A stretch of DNA of 64,000 nt from Adlercreutzia murintestinalis. GTDB lineage: Bacteria; Actinomycetota; Coriobacteriia; Coriobacteriales; Eggerthellaceae. This document shows, one piece after another, positions 9,701 through 18,322 of this stretch (position 1 is the stretch's first letter; each line of letters opens with the position of its first letter). The translations under genes and the position numbers were made by a program. The stretch spans positions 1 through 64,000 of the forward strand of contig NZ_CALPCC010000011.1 in NCBI RefSeq assembly GCF_943192905.1, given 5' to 3'. The notes under the pieces were generated by a model. That model did no database searches. It saw nothing but the letters and a program-made list of their open reading frames with translations, and had not been told where the DNA came from.

Positions 9701-12700
9701 CTACTGACACCAGATTGTCGTTGTTGTCGTAGGCATAGCGCACGGTGTTGCCATCGGGCAGCGTGACGGCGCCAATATGCCCGCGACCGTCCATCTTCAC
9801 GCCGAAGACGCGCCCAGTGGGCGAGGTGATGGAGGTCAGCTGCATGCTGGCGTCATAGGTCAAGGCGGTGTGCAGGCCTTGGGTGGAATACAGATCGGTC
9901 AGCAGGCCCCAGCCGTTGAAGCAGCGGTAGCTGCCATCAGTGGCGTGCAGCTCGAAGCGATGGAGCGTGGGTCGCACCCCCTCGGCGTCGGGTTCGCCCG
10001 CATAGGGAATGCGTTTCAGCTCCCAGTCGAAGCCGTCGGGGCAGGTGTAGCCACCCTTGCCGTCAGGGGTGAACCACAGCGTCTTGCCGTCGCCTGCGGT
10101 ATAGATCAGCGAGCCATCCGCCGATTGGGATATCTGTTCGGCATAGGCGAAGCTCCAATTGCGGCCCAGCAGGCTTTGGGCTCCTTCGTTCTTCGAGTTG
10201 TAGGTGCGCATCAAGGTGAAGTCGCCCTCTATTTCGGGCAGCGTGGCATCGGTGGCCTCTAACATGAAGTTGCCGGTGTTCATATTCACCGGTTCGAAGC
10301 CGTATTCGCAATGCTTTCCGCGTCCCATCAAGGCCGAGTCGATGCGCCGCTTCTGATCTTCGGTCAAGGTGGTGGGGTTGTAGGCCACGTTCGTCTTGGG
10401 GTTGCGCACGAAGATGGTATTGCCGTTGACCACCAGGCTATCTTGCACGCGGTTGTCCTTCGCCAGCGTTTCCAGCGTCACGCCGTAGTGGTTAGCGATA
10501 TAGGGGAGAGTGTCCTTCAACGATGCCTTGTAGACCAGAAACCTGTCGGAGGTGGCTTCGGTGCCGGTCTGGCCGACCAAGGTGGCGGCGGCGCGCACCA
10601 CGTACACGGTGTTGTAACTGAGGTTCGAGAAGACGCCGCTCTGCCAGTTCGAAAGCTTGTCCTTGTAGCGCGTGCCGTTGGGGACTTGGTCTTGCCAAGA
10701 GGTCGAATCGGGGTACTTGTAGCTTCGGCTGGCATAGGCTATGCCGCGTTGACCCGCAGGGTCCAGCGTGTAGGACACGAGCGAGCGTGGAGTGGCCATG
10801 CCGTCAGTGAACACGCCGTCAAGTTGCAGCTTGTTGTTGGCGTCATGTTCGGTGATGGTGCGCAGGTTCACCGTCGTGTTGTTCAGGGGCCACGCCTCGT
10901 CCACCGGGTCGGGTATCACCCAGTTGATCTCCATCTTCGGAGGCGTGCTGCTGAAGCGGTTCTCGAACAGTTCGCACTGGGACGATTCGTTCTCCGCTTT
11001 CACGCAGAGGCCGAACTGGGGGTACACGTCCTGTATCCAGTTGTTTACGGCTTCGCGCACATCCCAGTTCACGTAACCTCTCGAGGTGCGGGCGCGCTGA
11101 TAATCGAGGGCCTCGTGGCGCAGGCTGACCTGGGTATCCCAGGTCAGGTTGTTCGGGTCCCAACCATCCATGATGCGGAAGAGGCCGAAGTTGGTGCCGC
11201 CGCCGCTGTAGGTGCTACCTTGGTAGAGCGAGAACGTGGCTGAATCGATGCGCGCCTCCGACATGATGTAGCGGAAGTCGTAGTTGATGGAGGCGTACAC
11301 GCGGCAGATGGCGTGGCCCAATCCATGGTTGAAGTCGCCGGTGCCGGTTTTCACACCGTCGTCGTAGCCTGCGTAGGAGTAGCCGTTCTCGCCGATGATC
11401 TGGTCGTGCCAGCGCTGTTCGACGCAGGCCACGCGTACGGAGCTGGATGCCACGTCGATGGTAGGATCGATGCGGACGGGAAAGGCGCGTTCGGAGTGGG
11501 AGAGCCATGTCCAATCGGGGTCGGTGTATATGACGGTTTCGCCGTTGGCGTTGGTTTCCAAGCGCAGGCTGACGTCGTTGGATATCTTGCCACCGGCATC
11601 TGTGGCGATGGGCGCCGCGATGCTGAGCACTTCGGTGGATTCGGGCGCCGTGTCTGGTTCGTCAGGCGCATCTGCGGTACTCGAAGTGTCGCGGACTACC
11701 ACGATGCCATTCTCTAAAGAGGCGCTCAGACCCTCGGAGAGCTTGAGGCGTGTGGCGAAAGTACGCTGCTCGGTCGGCTGATTCAGGATGATGTCTTCTT
11801 TGACGAGCGATCCGACCAGCGTATATTGGTAGTCGATCCCGGGCGCTACTTCGGTATAGCGCACGGCGGTGCCTTCGGCCGACGACCGGGAAAAATCGCC
11901 TTCTTCGGGTATGAGTTCAATGCGGTGGTCGTCCTTCTCTATGACGAGCCCGCGGCCTTCGTCCATCTTGTCAGGCAGAGCGGCAGTGAAGCTGTTAGCG
12001 CGGTTCTCGTAGACCACATCGTCGTTAAACCACGAGACATCCTTCGCTTCCAGCGTATTATCGATGCGTTGTGGGTCGCCGTTCTCGTCGAGGTATGCCT
12101 GTGCGATTCCCCCGATCACCGTGGTGAAAGCGGTGCGATCGGTCTGGAAGACGGTCACCTGGTCGTCGGTGTAGACGACGTCTCCTTCGGTCTGCGAATC
12201 GGTTCCGTAGTAGTCAAGCGGCGCTGGTGCTGGTGCGTCGGGCTGTTGATCGGCGGCACCGGCGATGGTGTTCGGTGTGTTTTGGGTGGCGGCATTCGTG
12301 GTGCCAGGTCGGGGATCGTTTCCCCCTGCGCTCCCTGACGGAGCGGTCGCAGAAGCCTGATCGGATGCGGGAGGCTCGTAGATGTCGGGCGTGCTCTGCG
12401 TGCCCCCGCCTTCGTTGGTCGCAGGATCGGCGAAGGCGATGGGCGTGTTGCCGAACAGCGAGAACGCAAGGCAGAGGGATAGGATGCAGGCGATGGTCTG
12501 GTTGGCGTGGCGCGTGAAGGAAGTGGATGGGGTAGGGATGAGCGCGCGGAGCGCCTTGGGGGCTGGGATGCCGGCGCGCCCGGCGACCCATATGCGCCCG
12601 AATGCCACGATGTGAAGGGCGCCGAGCGCCGCTGCCAGCATTGCTACCAAGGCATACCGAAGGGGCAAGAGAGGTATCAGGCTACACAGGAACCATCCTG

Positions 12701-13076
12701 CCGCTCCTGTCATCGTGACGATGGCGGTCATGAAGAGCATGGTGGCATAGAGGCTTGGAAGGCATTGCGGAGAGGCGTGGGAATGGGTGCGGCGCGGGTG
12801 CGCATTCAGGGGCGCGATGGCGTTCGCGAGGGCAAGAGCGAAGAGTGGGTAGGCGAACAGCGCTGCTATGGCTGCGGTGGCATGTAGGATGCTCAGGGTG
12901 ACCCCTATGCCGAATAGGGGCATGATGGTTGCCTGGAGCCCCCAGGCGAGCAGGCCGTTCAAAAGAGCGGCGATCGCTATGCATGCTGCGATGAGGCTGA
13001 TGGATGCGATGACGCGCTTTGCTGTTGTGCGTGTGGTGGTTGTAGTAGTACGTGCGTGCTTGCCAGACCCCTGCAT
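3729..13076 (-). CDS. Giant Rhs/YD-repeat polymorphic toxin with polytopic N-terminus, about 3,115 aa
   Basis: From residue 1 to about 210 there are several membrane segments, the last ending in a signal-like AFADPA. A DNRLRE-like beta domain (about 540-720), a LysM-like segment (about 850-895) and a DUF6531-type entry motif (about 920-990) follow. Several dozen YD repeats (YDAxGN...T...DAxGN type) run to about residue 2,610. The Rhs core ends YLRARYYNP...NRYLYCLANPMKYIDPSGH at residue 2911. The last 204 residues are a variable tip. Part of the tip, around GDFTPFILHFANAGLYRIEG, resembles pre-toxin linkers found ahead of nuclease domains, but only about 40 residues follow it. I chose the start at 13076 because GGAGGG stands about six bases upstream; an in-frame ATG at 13163 lacks a ribosome site. 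The repeats should form an export shell that encapsulates the tip. The composition drops to AT-rich near 4340, where the tip begins. Confidence 0.9.
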   Translation of the reverse strand: MQGSGKHARTTTTTTRTTAKRVIASISLIAACIAIAALLNGLLAWGLQATIMPLFGIGVTLSILHATAAIAALFAYPLFALALANAIAPLNAHPRRTHSHASPQCLPSLYATMLFMTAIVTMTGAAGWFLCSLIPLLPLRYALVAMLAAALGALHIVAFGRIWVAGRAGIPAPKALRALIPTPSTSFTRHANQTIACILSLCLAFSLFGNTPIAFADPATNEGGGTQSTPDIYEPPASDQASATAPSGSAGGNDPRPGTTNAATQNTPNTIAGAADQQPDAPAPAPLDYYGTDSQTEGDVVYTDDQVTVFQTDRTAFTTVIGGIAQAYLDENGDPQRIDNTLEAKDVSWFNDDVVYENRANSFTAALPDKMDEGRGLVIEKDDHRIELIPEEGDFSRSSAEGTAVRYTEVAPGIDYQYTLVGSLVKEDIILNQPTEQRTFATRLKLSEGLSASLENGIVVVRDTSSTADAPDEPDTAPESTEVLSIAAPIATDAGGKISNDVSLRLETNANGETVIYTDPDWTWLSHSERAFPVRIDPTIDVASSSVRVACVEQRWHDQIIGENGYSYAGYDDGVKTGTGDFNHGLGHAICRVYASINYDFRYIMSEARIDSATFSLYQGSTYSGGGTNFGLFRIMDGWDPNNLTWDTQVSLRHEALDYQRARTSRGYVNWDVREAVNNWIQDVYPQFGLCVKAENESSQCELFENRFSSTPPKMEINWVIPDPVDEAWPLNNTTVNLRTITEHDANNKLQLDGVFTDGMATPRSLVSYTLDPAGQRGIAYASRSYKYPDSTSWQDQVPNGTRYKDKLSNWQSGVFSNLSYNTVYVVRAAATLVGQTGTEATSDRFLVYKASLKDTLPYIANHYGVTLETLAKDNRVQDSLVVNGNTIFVRNPKTNVAYNPTTLTEDQKRRIDSALMGRGKHCEYGFEPVNMNTGNFMLEATDATLPEIEGDFTLMRTYNSKNEGAQSLLGRNWSFAYAEQISQSADGSLIYTAGDGKTLWFTPDGKGGYTCPDGFDWELKRIPYAGEPDAEGVRPTLHRFELHATDGSYRCFNGWGLLTDLYSTQGLHTALTYDASMQLTSITSPTGRVFGVKMDGRGHIGAVTLPDGNTVRYAYDNNDNLVSVVDATGATLHYEYDARNRMTAWYDAAGTRVVKNVYDAQGRVVRQYDAAGHASSLSYAAHTTTATDANGNITVYRYDDQMRTTGITYADGWEVTRTYGANNTLTSDEQGTYRYDANGNLIAQTTPEGRTTTWEYDERNRLTRTATPDGDVATYAYDAFGNQIRESHTSGQSFEREYDTMGRLRAETDADGVRTTYTWRGALMTSSTDSLGNTTRYGYDAMGRCVSTTDALGNTSRTTYDALGRITSQTDAEGARTSYRLTAAGLLASATDPRGATTTFTYDSTYNITSMTDSTGATTTYAYDACGNQLSETNALGATNRTEYDNRHRVSASIDAEGNRTEYAWDGRGRQTCVTLPDGVTEQTAYEGTTTNVASITDANGNTTAYAYDNAGNLASITYPDGTSEQATWLPGQLISAYQDAVGTVSTLTYSSAGRLLSTDQAGHLTSYAYDDAGNMTATTDAAGSTSAFEYDAAGRVVRVTGPTGATAQLTYDGADRVTAATDAAGNTATYEYDAAGNTVAETDAAGNTARSTYDSEGRLIAHTDALGRTTTYAYDAAGNQTSTTDAAGGVRTTAYDKANRPIALTDALARTTHAAYDAAGNIARITLPSGAVYEYAYDAVGNLTHATDPANVSIEYAYDARDRLIAQSSSATGQQTFSYDGAGRTTSTTDALGRTAHMAYDAWGNVIEETDFDGTATAYEYDAMGNMTAVTDALGNTTAYEYDARGALLASVLPEGARTAYAYDACGNLIRQMDPAGYARTFTYDAVGNAIQEIDEDGFISTYAYDAAAQLTSVTDALGRTTTITYDALGNLTTLTRPEGDTNTFTYDAEGQLIAHTDGRNNTRTFAYDIMGNMVATTNAAGAQTTYAYDTHGNVTSSTDAAGNTTTYEISPADTVLAQVQPNGARYTYEYDSAGRLTTLTTPKGYTRTFEYGTADVVMAERDNMGAQQTYTYDALSRMTKAIDATGATTAYEYDARGNLTRETNRTGAATTYAYDLADRLIGTTDAQGTTAQLAYDGRGNIVEQRIGSATATLAYDEVGNLVASTDARGNQRTFAYDKNDRLIQATDATGALTTYAYDAADNLIQETDPLGRARSYEYDATDRLVRTTDRTEATMAYEYDAAGNLTGVEAADGTRTSYAYDSMGNLTQITDALDRVRSYTYDEENNLTAITSPSGAVEQLEYDMQSRVQAAIAPNGATTRYDYDALNNLAEKSYSTAPDQSVLYSYDAEGRMTARTDPTGESSFEHDELGRITAETDGQGRTLRYEYDALGNLTTLTYPDGTQVAYAYDQNGNIIQVATDTGTYDYTYDEEDRPTHLTRPDGTQTAYVYDEAGQLTSMTTTGPAGPLSSYAYTYDGEGNIATETSTMADTTGAAHATLRTFTYTADGKLASCEQTADGTWSKESYAYDACGNRTAVTREGDQAHTTTYTYDADDRLIRSTSTNSGTTTYAYDEAGNLTAQQADDAPAIEYAYGVENRLEAVREGGRLLMAATYDGDGNRVLQTNIYHTQHTETDPGTNGNNADPSSDEDAFGPEGAPLNTDLATTGSIDLFWYGFGATAAACLASADPALIVPAAQLGMDIADALLPKHARSLPLGLPDYALDQLSRIGLAPTEEDAVKRALGVIPRTHNVTDTNYDIVSYVNSSVTEVSQVMSATSTRSGTSYEVYGLERLASISSTSITSYVYDGRGSVAQTVNVQAQVTSWRTYDPFGEPDAGSAWGELPSYGYNAEEYNPTTQLQYLRARYYNPTTAVFGTADSLLGNPADPLSLNRYLYCLANPMKYIDPSGHLSRPPGYGSINVSRSNRTGRLGSQLSSFSKKTTSGSLSTKSIAASIAKAKKQLRNQNTRAGLSPASYVYYSSLSRFARQFSQRGDKSAANRYLATAQRYRAILIERYCGTAAYMQADLQRSYGIKFPELLHTGLDLVGDFTPFILHFANAGLYRIEGDTENQGKALTQAYLSLFTAGIIKKVGTIAWEPLLEITKKNPLFSEFK
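5200..9800 (-). repeat. Rhs/YD repeat array inside the giant toxin gene
   Basis: Roughly 4.6 kb of degenerate repeats of about 60-63 bases, each encoding a YDAxGN-type unit with a TDAxG half. The limits are approximate. On the plus strand the array appears as recurring gtcgtaggcgtaggtggtggt-like words and creates long spurious open frames on the opposite strand, which should not be annotated. Confidence 0.85.
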
Positions 13077-13163
13077 CAAGTTCCCTCCAAAGACGTGCAT
13101 TTCGCCTGCACGAGCAACGGTTCGTTGCTGCATGTGAGCTTGTGGGTCGATGCGTGGGTTCAT

Positions 13164-13499
13164 GTGTACTGCGTCTGCATCACGACGGTGTCGCTACTGT
13201 TGGCCGTGGTGCCCTCTCCTGAGGTGCGCTCGGCCAGCCACCGTCGTCATGCATATTACTATACGTTAAATATGTAACGTTAATCGTTATTTACATTTTG
13301 GATGTTTTTTCTGAATCATTGAGAACAATAAGATGAGAGGCGGCGCTCTAGAATCGCTATAGAATAGAGGGAAGCCCTAGAAGAGAGAGAGCAGCCCTCA
13401 AGGCAGCGCAGACGAAGCGATGGCAGCCTTCAAGACAGTACCGGTGAAGCGGCAATGGTCTTCAAAACAAGATTGAGGCCACCAAGGAAGCGAGGCATC
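13164..13499. other. Intergenic control region between Rhs gene and response regulator
   Basis: About 335 bases separate the divergent Rhs and response-regulator genes. The AT-rich centre (13250-13320) holds two inverted repeats: ACGTTA-N6-TAACGT (13263-13280), and AACG-N5-CGTT (13276-13288), which matches 10 of 13 bases of the operator at 1117-1129 and 3087-3099. Minus-strand -10-like words (TATAGT, CATATT) occur here. The part next to the regulator (13330-13499) is GC-rich with no other feature that I can see. Confidence 0.45.
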
Positions 13500-14168
13500 A
13501 TGGCCGATCCCATACGCGTGCTCATAGCGGACGACCAAGAGCTGATCCGCAGCGGATTCAAAGCCATTTTGAGCGCGTATCCCGACCTTGAGGTGGTGGG
13601 TGCGGCGGCCGATGGGCGTCAAGCGGTTGAGTTGGCTCAGCAGTTGCGGCCCGATGTGGTGCTCATGGATATTCGTATGCCGCAGCTTGACGGCATCAGC
13701 GCTACGCGCGATATCACCGGGAATCCCACGCTTGCCAAGACGCACGTGTTGGTGCTGACCACCTTCGACCTTGACCAGTATGTCTACGATGCGTTGGAGG
13801 CGGGCGCTAGCGGGTTTCTGCTCAAGGATGCCGATCCGGACGAGATGGTGCGCGCCGTGCGCGTGGTGGCGGCAGGTGATGCGCTGATCCAGCCTTCGGT
13901 GATGCGGCGGCTCGTGCAGGACTTCGCGGCGCAGGGAAAGCGGCGCGCCGGAAGCGCCGAGCAACAGCAGCGGGTAGATGATCTGACCGATCGCGAGCGC
14001 GAGATACTCGTGCTGGTGGCGCGGGGGCTCTCGAACGATCAGATCGGCCAGGAACTGTTCATCTCGCCCGCTACGGTGAAGACGCATATCGCGCGCATCA
14101 TGGGCAAGACCGATGCGCACGACCGCGCCCAGCTGGTGGTGTTCGCCTACGAAGCTGGCCTGGTGTAG
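13500..14168 (+). CDS. NarL/LuxR-family response regulator (orphan)
   Basis: 222 aa. The receiver domain (about 1-120) has the acidic pair D11/D12, phospho-acceptor D57 in LMDIRMP, T87/T88 and K109 in FLLKD. A LuxR-type helix-turn-helix (about 155-215) carries LTDREREILVLVARGLSND and SPATVKTHIARIM. All residues expected for phosphorylation are present. No histidine kinase gene is adjacent, so the partner lies elsewhere. The start at 13500 follows GAGG by five bases and gives the standard MADPIRVLIADD start; a GTG-type frame 45 bases upstream lacks that support. It is divergent from the Rhs gene and precedes groES by 266 bases. Its targets are not indicated. Confidence 0.9.
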   Translation: MADPIRVLIADDQELIRSGFKAILSAYPDLEVVGAAADGRQAVELAQQLRPDVVLMDIRMPQLDGISATRDITGNPTLAKTHVLVLTTFDLDQYVYDALEAGASGFLLKDADPDEMVRAVRVVAAGDALIQPSVMRRLVQDFAAQGKRRAGSAEQQQRVDDLTDREREILVLVARGLSNDQIGQELFISPATVKTHIARIMGKTDAHDRAQLVVFAYEAGLV

Positions 14169-14326
14169 CGCGCTCGGCTGTCGCGTGATTTCGCGAACGA
14201 CCCGAAGAGGCAGCAGGCTACGCGGCAGGGCGGAGAAGCAGAGCGGAGGAGCGCGCTTGTAAGGCGGCGCCCGGCCGTGACGATATTGTGGTGCTCGCGG
14301 AACAACTCGGAAACTTTTCAGAAAAG

Positions 14327-14353
14327 TTAGCAATCTCGGTATGAGAGTGCTAA
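14327..14353 (+). promoter_or_regulatory. CIRCE element (HrcA operator) of groESL
   Basis: TTAGCAATC-N9-GAGTGCTAA, which is the CIRCE consensus with one mismatch (consensus left arm TTAGCACTC). It lies about 80 bases before groES. By established knowledge of this element, HrcA represses the operon and heat or misfolded protein relieves it. hrcA is not in the window. Confidence 0.93.
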
Positions 14354-14434
14354 ATGAATGCTAACATATCCGATCGTGCGACAAAGAAACGATAGCTGCA
14401 CCGAATGAATGCACCGATCGAAAAGGAGCAAAGC

Positions 14435-14725
14435 ATGAATCTGAAGCCGCTGGGCGACCGCGTCATCATCAAGCAGGACGAGGCCGAGACCACTACTGCG
14501 TCGGGCCTGTTTCTGGCCGGCGACAGCAAAGAGAAGCCGCAGACCGGCACTGTGCTGGCTGTAGGCGAGGGCCGTTTGGACAAAGACGGCAACAAGGTGC
14601 CGGTGCCCGTGAAAGAGGGCGACCGCGTGGTGTACAGCAAGTATGGCGGAAACGAGATCCTGTGCGACGACGAGGAAGTGCTCATCGTGCGCGCGGACGA
14701 CATCTACGCTGTGTTCGCCAAATAG
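14435..14725 (+). CDS. groES: Co-chaperonin GroES
   Basis: A 96-residue heptameric lid of the GroEL folding chamber, of standard length. It starts MNLKPLGDRVIIK after AAAGGAG and a six-base spacer; an in-frame ATG 30 bases earlier is unlikely. The mobile-loop region (TTASGLFLAGDSKEKPQ) and the C-terminal YSKYGGNEI ... ILIVRADDIYAV pattern are intact. It is the first gene of the groESL operon behind the CIRCE element. groEL follows after 52 bases. Confidence 0.98.
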   Translation: MNLKPLGDRVIIKQDEAETTTASGLFLAGDSKEKPQTGTVLAVGEGRLDKDGNKVPVPVKEGDRVVYSKYGGNEILCDDEEVLIVRADDIYAVFAK

Positions 14726-14774
14726 CAGCGTCTTCGCTGATTCCTTGTTTATAAACCGAGAAAGGACAAGATAG

Positions 14775-16409
<1,635 letters not shown>

Positions 16410-16476
16410 GTCGCAAGAAAGGCTGACATGCGTGCGGGGACCGGAGCGCTCAGTTGCTCGAACAGTCCTCGCTTTG

Positions 16477-16500
16477 GAAGGGCCCCTACGGGGGCCCTTC
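16477..16500 (+). terminator. Hairpin after groEL
   Basis: GAAGGGCCCC-(loop)-GGGGCCCTTC, a perfect 10-bp stem, lies about 70 bases after the groEL stop. Only a weak T-run follows (TCGTCGTTG), so it may be a processing/stability structure or a weak terminator. It also separates groEL from the convergent gene at 16566. Confidence 0.7.
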
Positions 16501-16565
16501 GTCGTTGTGGAGCTTGCGTGGGTGAGCATCTCCGGCCCTCGTGCAGCAAAGATGCGGCATGTGCC

Positions 16566-17225
16566 CTACAACCAGTTCTTATTGAATGTCTCCACGCGGA
16601 ATCCTGTGAGAGTGCTCCGTGCTGCAGTGAGGCAGGCATCGAAAGATTGGCGGCTCTTCGCATAGATGCGCACGGCCAAGCAGATGGTCTCGCTGTCTTG
16701 GATGACCACATCGTTGGCCAGAAGCTCGAGCACCGTGCCGATGAGCGTGCGGGGCACCTGATACGTCTCCTCCAGTTCACGCACGGTTCTCACCACTGAC
16801 CCGGGGTATGTTCTCGCTTGACCCGATCCTATGATCCGGCGCGCCTTAGCTGATTGCCTCGAATCATTGTCGAGGAGGTATCGGAGGAGGACCGTCTCAT
16901 CCACGATAACGGTCTCGCCCTCGTTGCTGTCGGCAATGAGCGGTGGTGTGCGCTTGTCCTTCTCTTCCCGCTTCGCTAGCCACTCTGCGCGCTCAGTCCC
17001 AGTCAGCTCTGGCTTGCCGTAATGCCTGAGCTTTCCAAAGGCATTCGTCTTGCCCTTGCCAACGCTCAAGCGAGGGACGAAGGGCATCTGGCGCTCATTG
17101 ACAGCTTGCGCGATGAACATGCGCACAGCATCGGAGATGGTTATACCAAGGGCGTAGAAGAGCTCGTCGGCCTGTTTTTTTAGATCGTTTTCTATGCGGA
17201 TTTGTATCGTTGCTTGCTTGGGCAT
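16566..17225 (-). CDS. RelB/DinJ-like antitoxin fused to a PIN-domain toxin-like domain
   Basis: 219 aa in one open frame. Residues about 1-55 (KQATIQIRIENDLKKQADEL ... ISDAVRMFIAQAV) match the ribbon-helix-helix/dimerisation part of RelB/DinJ antitoxins. After a charged linker, residues about 105-219 look like a VapC-type PIN nuclease. The domain starts VIVDETVLLRYLLDND, where IDTNVLLRYLL is typical, and contains RELEETY and SFDACLTAA with the expected acidic residues. It ends TFNKNW, where TFDRDF is usual, so the last acidic position is Asn. Antitoxin and toxin are normally separate genes. The start has GAGGGG six bases upstream. It stands alone, convergent to groEL, with an inverted repeat upstream that may be its operator. 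Confidence 0.8.
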   Translation of the reverse strand: MPKQATIQIRIENDLKKQADELFYALGITISDAVRMFIAQAVNERQMPFVPRLSVGKGKTNAFGKLRHYGKPELTGTERAEWLAKREEKDKRTPPLIADSNEGETVIVDETVLLRYLLDNDSRQSAKARRIIGSGQARTYPGSVVRTVRELEETYQVPRTLIGTVLELLANDVVIQDSETICLAVRIYAKSRQSFDACLTAARSTLTGFRVETFNKNWL

Positions 17226-17426
17226 GTCTTCCCCTCAGGTGGTTCGGTGGTTTCTCATTTCGCAGAATAGGGTTCGCTCGAGTCCATCTCATAATGAAAT
17301 TCCAGTATAAATGATTATGATGTAGTGCAATCGTACTACATAAGTATCTATGAAAAGCATCGGGCGCTTTTTGATCTCCGCAAGATTCGAAAAATCGATA
17401 GATAAAATTTCAACCTCTTGGGTCGA
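17226..17426. other. Divergent intergenic region upstream of the RelB-PIN gene
   Basis: AT-rich. It contains the inverted repeat at 17320-17341 and minus-strand -10-like words (TATACT near 17305). The stretch 17345-17426 shows no gene that I can support. Confidence 0.4.
17320..17341 (-). promoter_or_regulatory. Inverted repeat, probable operator of the RelB-PIN gene
   Basis: ATGTAGT-N8-ACTACAT, perfect 7-bp arms, about 95 bases upstream of the RelB-PIN start. TTGCAC, read on the minus strand inside it, with TATACT 15 bases further, forms a sub-optimal promoter. Ribbon-helix-helix antitoxins usually autorepress through such sites; binding here is inferred. Confidence 0.5.
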
Positions 17427-17455
17427 TTGCCAATCTGGTATGCGATGTATATAAA
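17427..17455 (+). promoter_or_regulatory. Sigma-70-type promoter of the formate hydrogenlyase operon
   Basis: TTGCCA (17427-17432), a 17-base spacer, TATAAA (17450-17455). Transcription should start near 17462, leaving a leader of about 285 bases before the first gene. No sigma-54 type -24/-12 element is visible here, unlike the FHL operons of enterobacteria. The leader (17462-17746) holds no gene I can support. Confidence 0.6.
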
Positions 17456-17746
17456 GTACGCAATGATTCTGAAAGGCACTTGTTGTCCATCCGTTGACTT
17501 CGATCTCTTCCTATATGGCTTTACCGCAGGCTTCGCTGCGTCTTAGAGAAACTAGTGTCCTGGTCGTCTTGCCTGGTGTTCCAAGACGTACGGACTCTGC
17601 ATGAAGACGGAAGCGCCTGCGATAAAGAACCCTCGGGCCGCACTTCTCGAAACGATTGCTGGCACGTTGAGCGAATGCTGGTCTCGGGGCGCGTAAGGGG
17701 CACTCACGTTGACTGCTCAAAGAGAGACTAGTAGGAGGATGACTGA

Positions 17747-18292
17747 ATGGGTTCTAAATTTGTTGTGGCTGACCCGGGCTTGTGCATCGGATGCGAAACC
17801 TGCATGGCAGGCTGCATACTGAAGCATTCAGTACCTGGCGATGTTGAGAAGCCACGCCTGAAACTCGTCAAGACCCTAACCGTGTCCGCGCCGATCGTGT
17901 GCCATCAATGCGTTGACGCTCCTTGTGTCGCTGCATGCCCTGAAGGGGCCCTCTACTTCGGAGAAGATCGGGTCGCCATGGATCAATCTCGCTGCATTGG
18001 TTGCCGCAGTTGCGTTCTAGCGTGCCCTTATGGTGCAGTGCAGATCGATCCCATAAAGGGAGTTGCCATGATGGGGTCGGTGCCCCTGGAATCCACTCAA
18101 GAAGCCTTCATCGTGAAGTGCGATCTTTGCTATGACCGCGACGGAGGCCCAGTCTGCGTGTCGGTATGCCCCACCAACAGCCTTACGGTGGCAGATGAAG
18201 AAGAGCTGATGGAGCGTCAGCAGAAGCGTCGCGTGAAAGCCGCAGTGGCTTCGAGCGCATTCTCGAGCGTTCCCTTGAATTCCAATCTGTAA
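17747..18292 (+). CDS. HydN/HycB-type 4Fe-4S electron-transfer protein
   Basis: 181 aa with four cysteine groups: CIGCETCMAGC near the start, CHQCVDAPCVAACP, CIGCRSCVLACP and CDLCYD...CVSVCP, i.e. four [4Fe-4S] sites in the HycB/HydN pattern. It should carry electrons from the formate dehydrogenase encoded next to the hydrogenase. AGGAGG precedes the ATG by eight bases. It is the first gene of the operon, 30 bases ahead of fdhF. Whether it is the HycB-type link or a HydN-like maturation partner cannot be settled from sequence; a second such protein is encoded at 20549. Confidence 0.9.
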   Translation: MGSKFVVADPGLCIGCETCMAGCILKHSVPGDVEKPRLKLVKTLTVSAPIVCHQCVDAPCVAACPEGALYFGEDRVAMDQSRCIGCRSCVLACPYGAVQIDPIKGVAMMGSVPLESTQEAFIVKCDLCYDRDGGPVCVSVCPTNSLTVADEEELMERQQKRRVKAAVASSAFSSVPLNSNL

Positions 18293-18322
18293 ATGAGCCA
18301 ACTCCAGAGGAGGAAAGACGTT

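Noticed and set aside
5200-9800. CRISPR-like regular repeats
   Set aside because: The periodic words are coding YD repeats of variable sequence with no conserved spacer-repeat alternation.
17640-17670. TGGCACG near 17657 as a sigma-54 promoter for the FHL operon
   Set aside because: The -12 GC is missing at the required ten-base spacing; a sigma-70-type promoter is present upstream instead.
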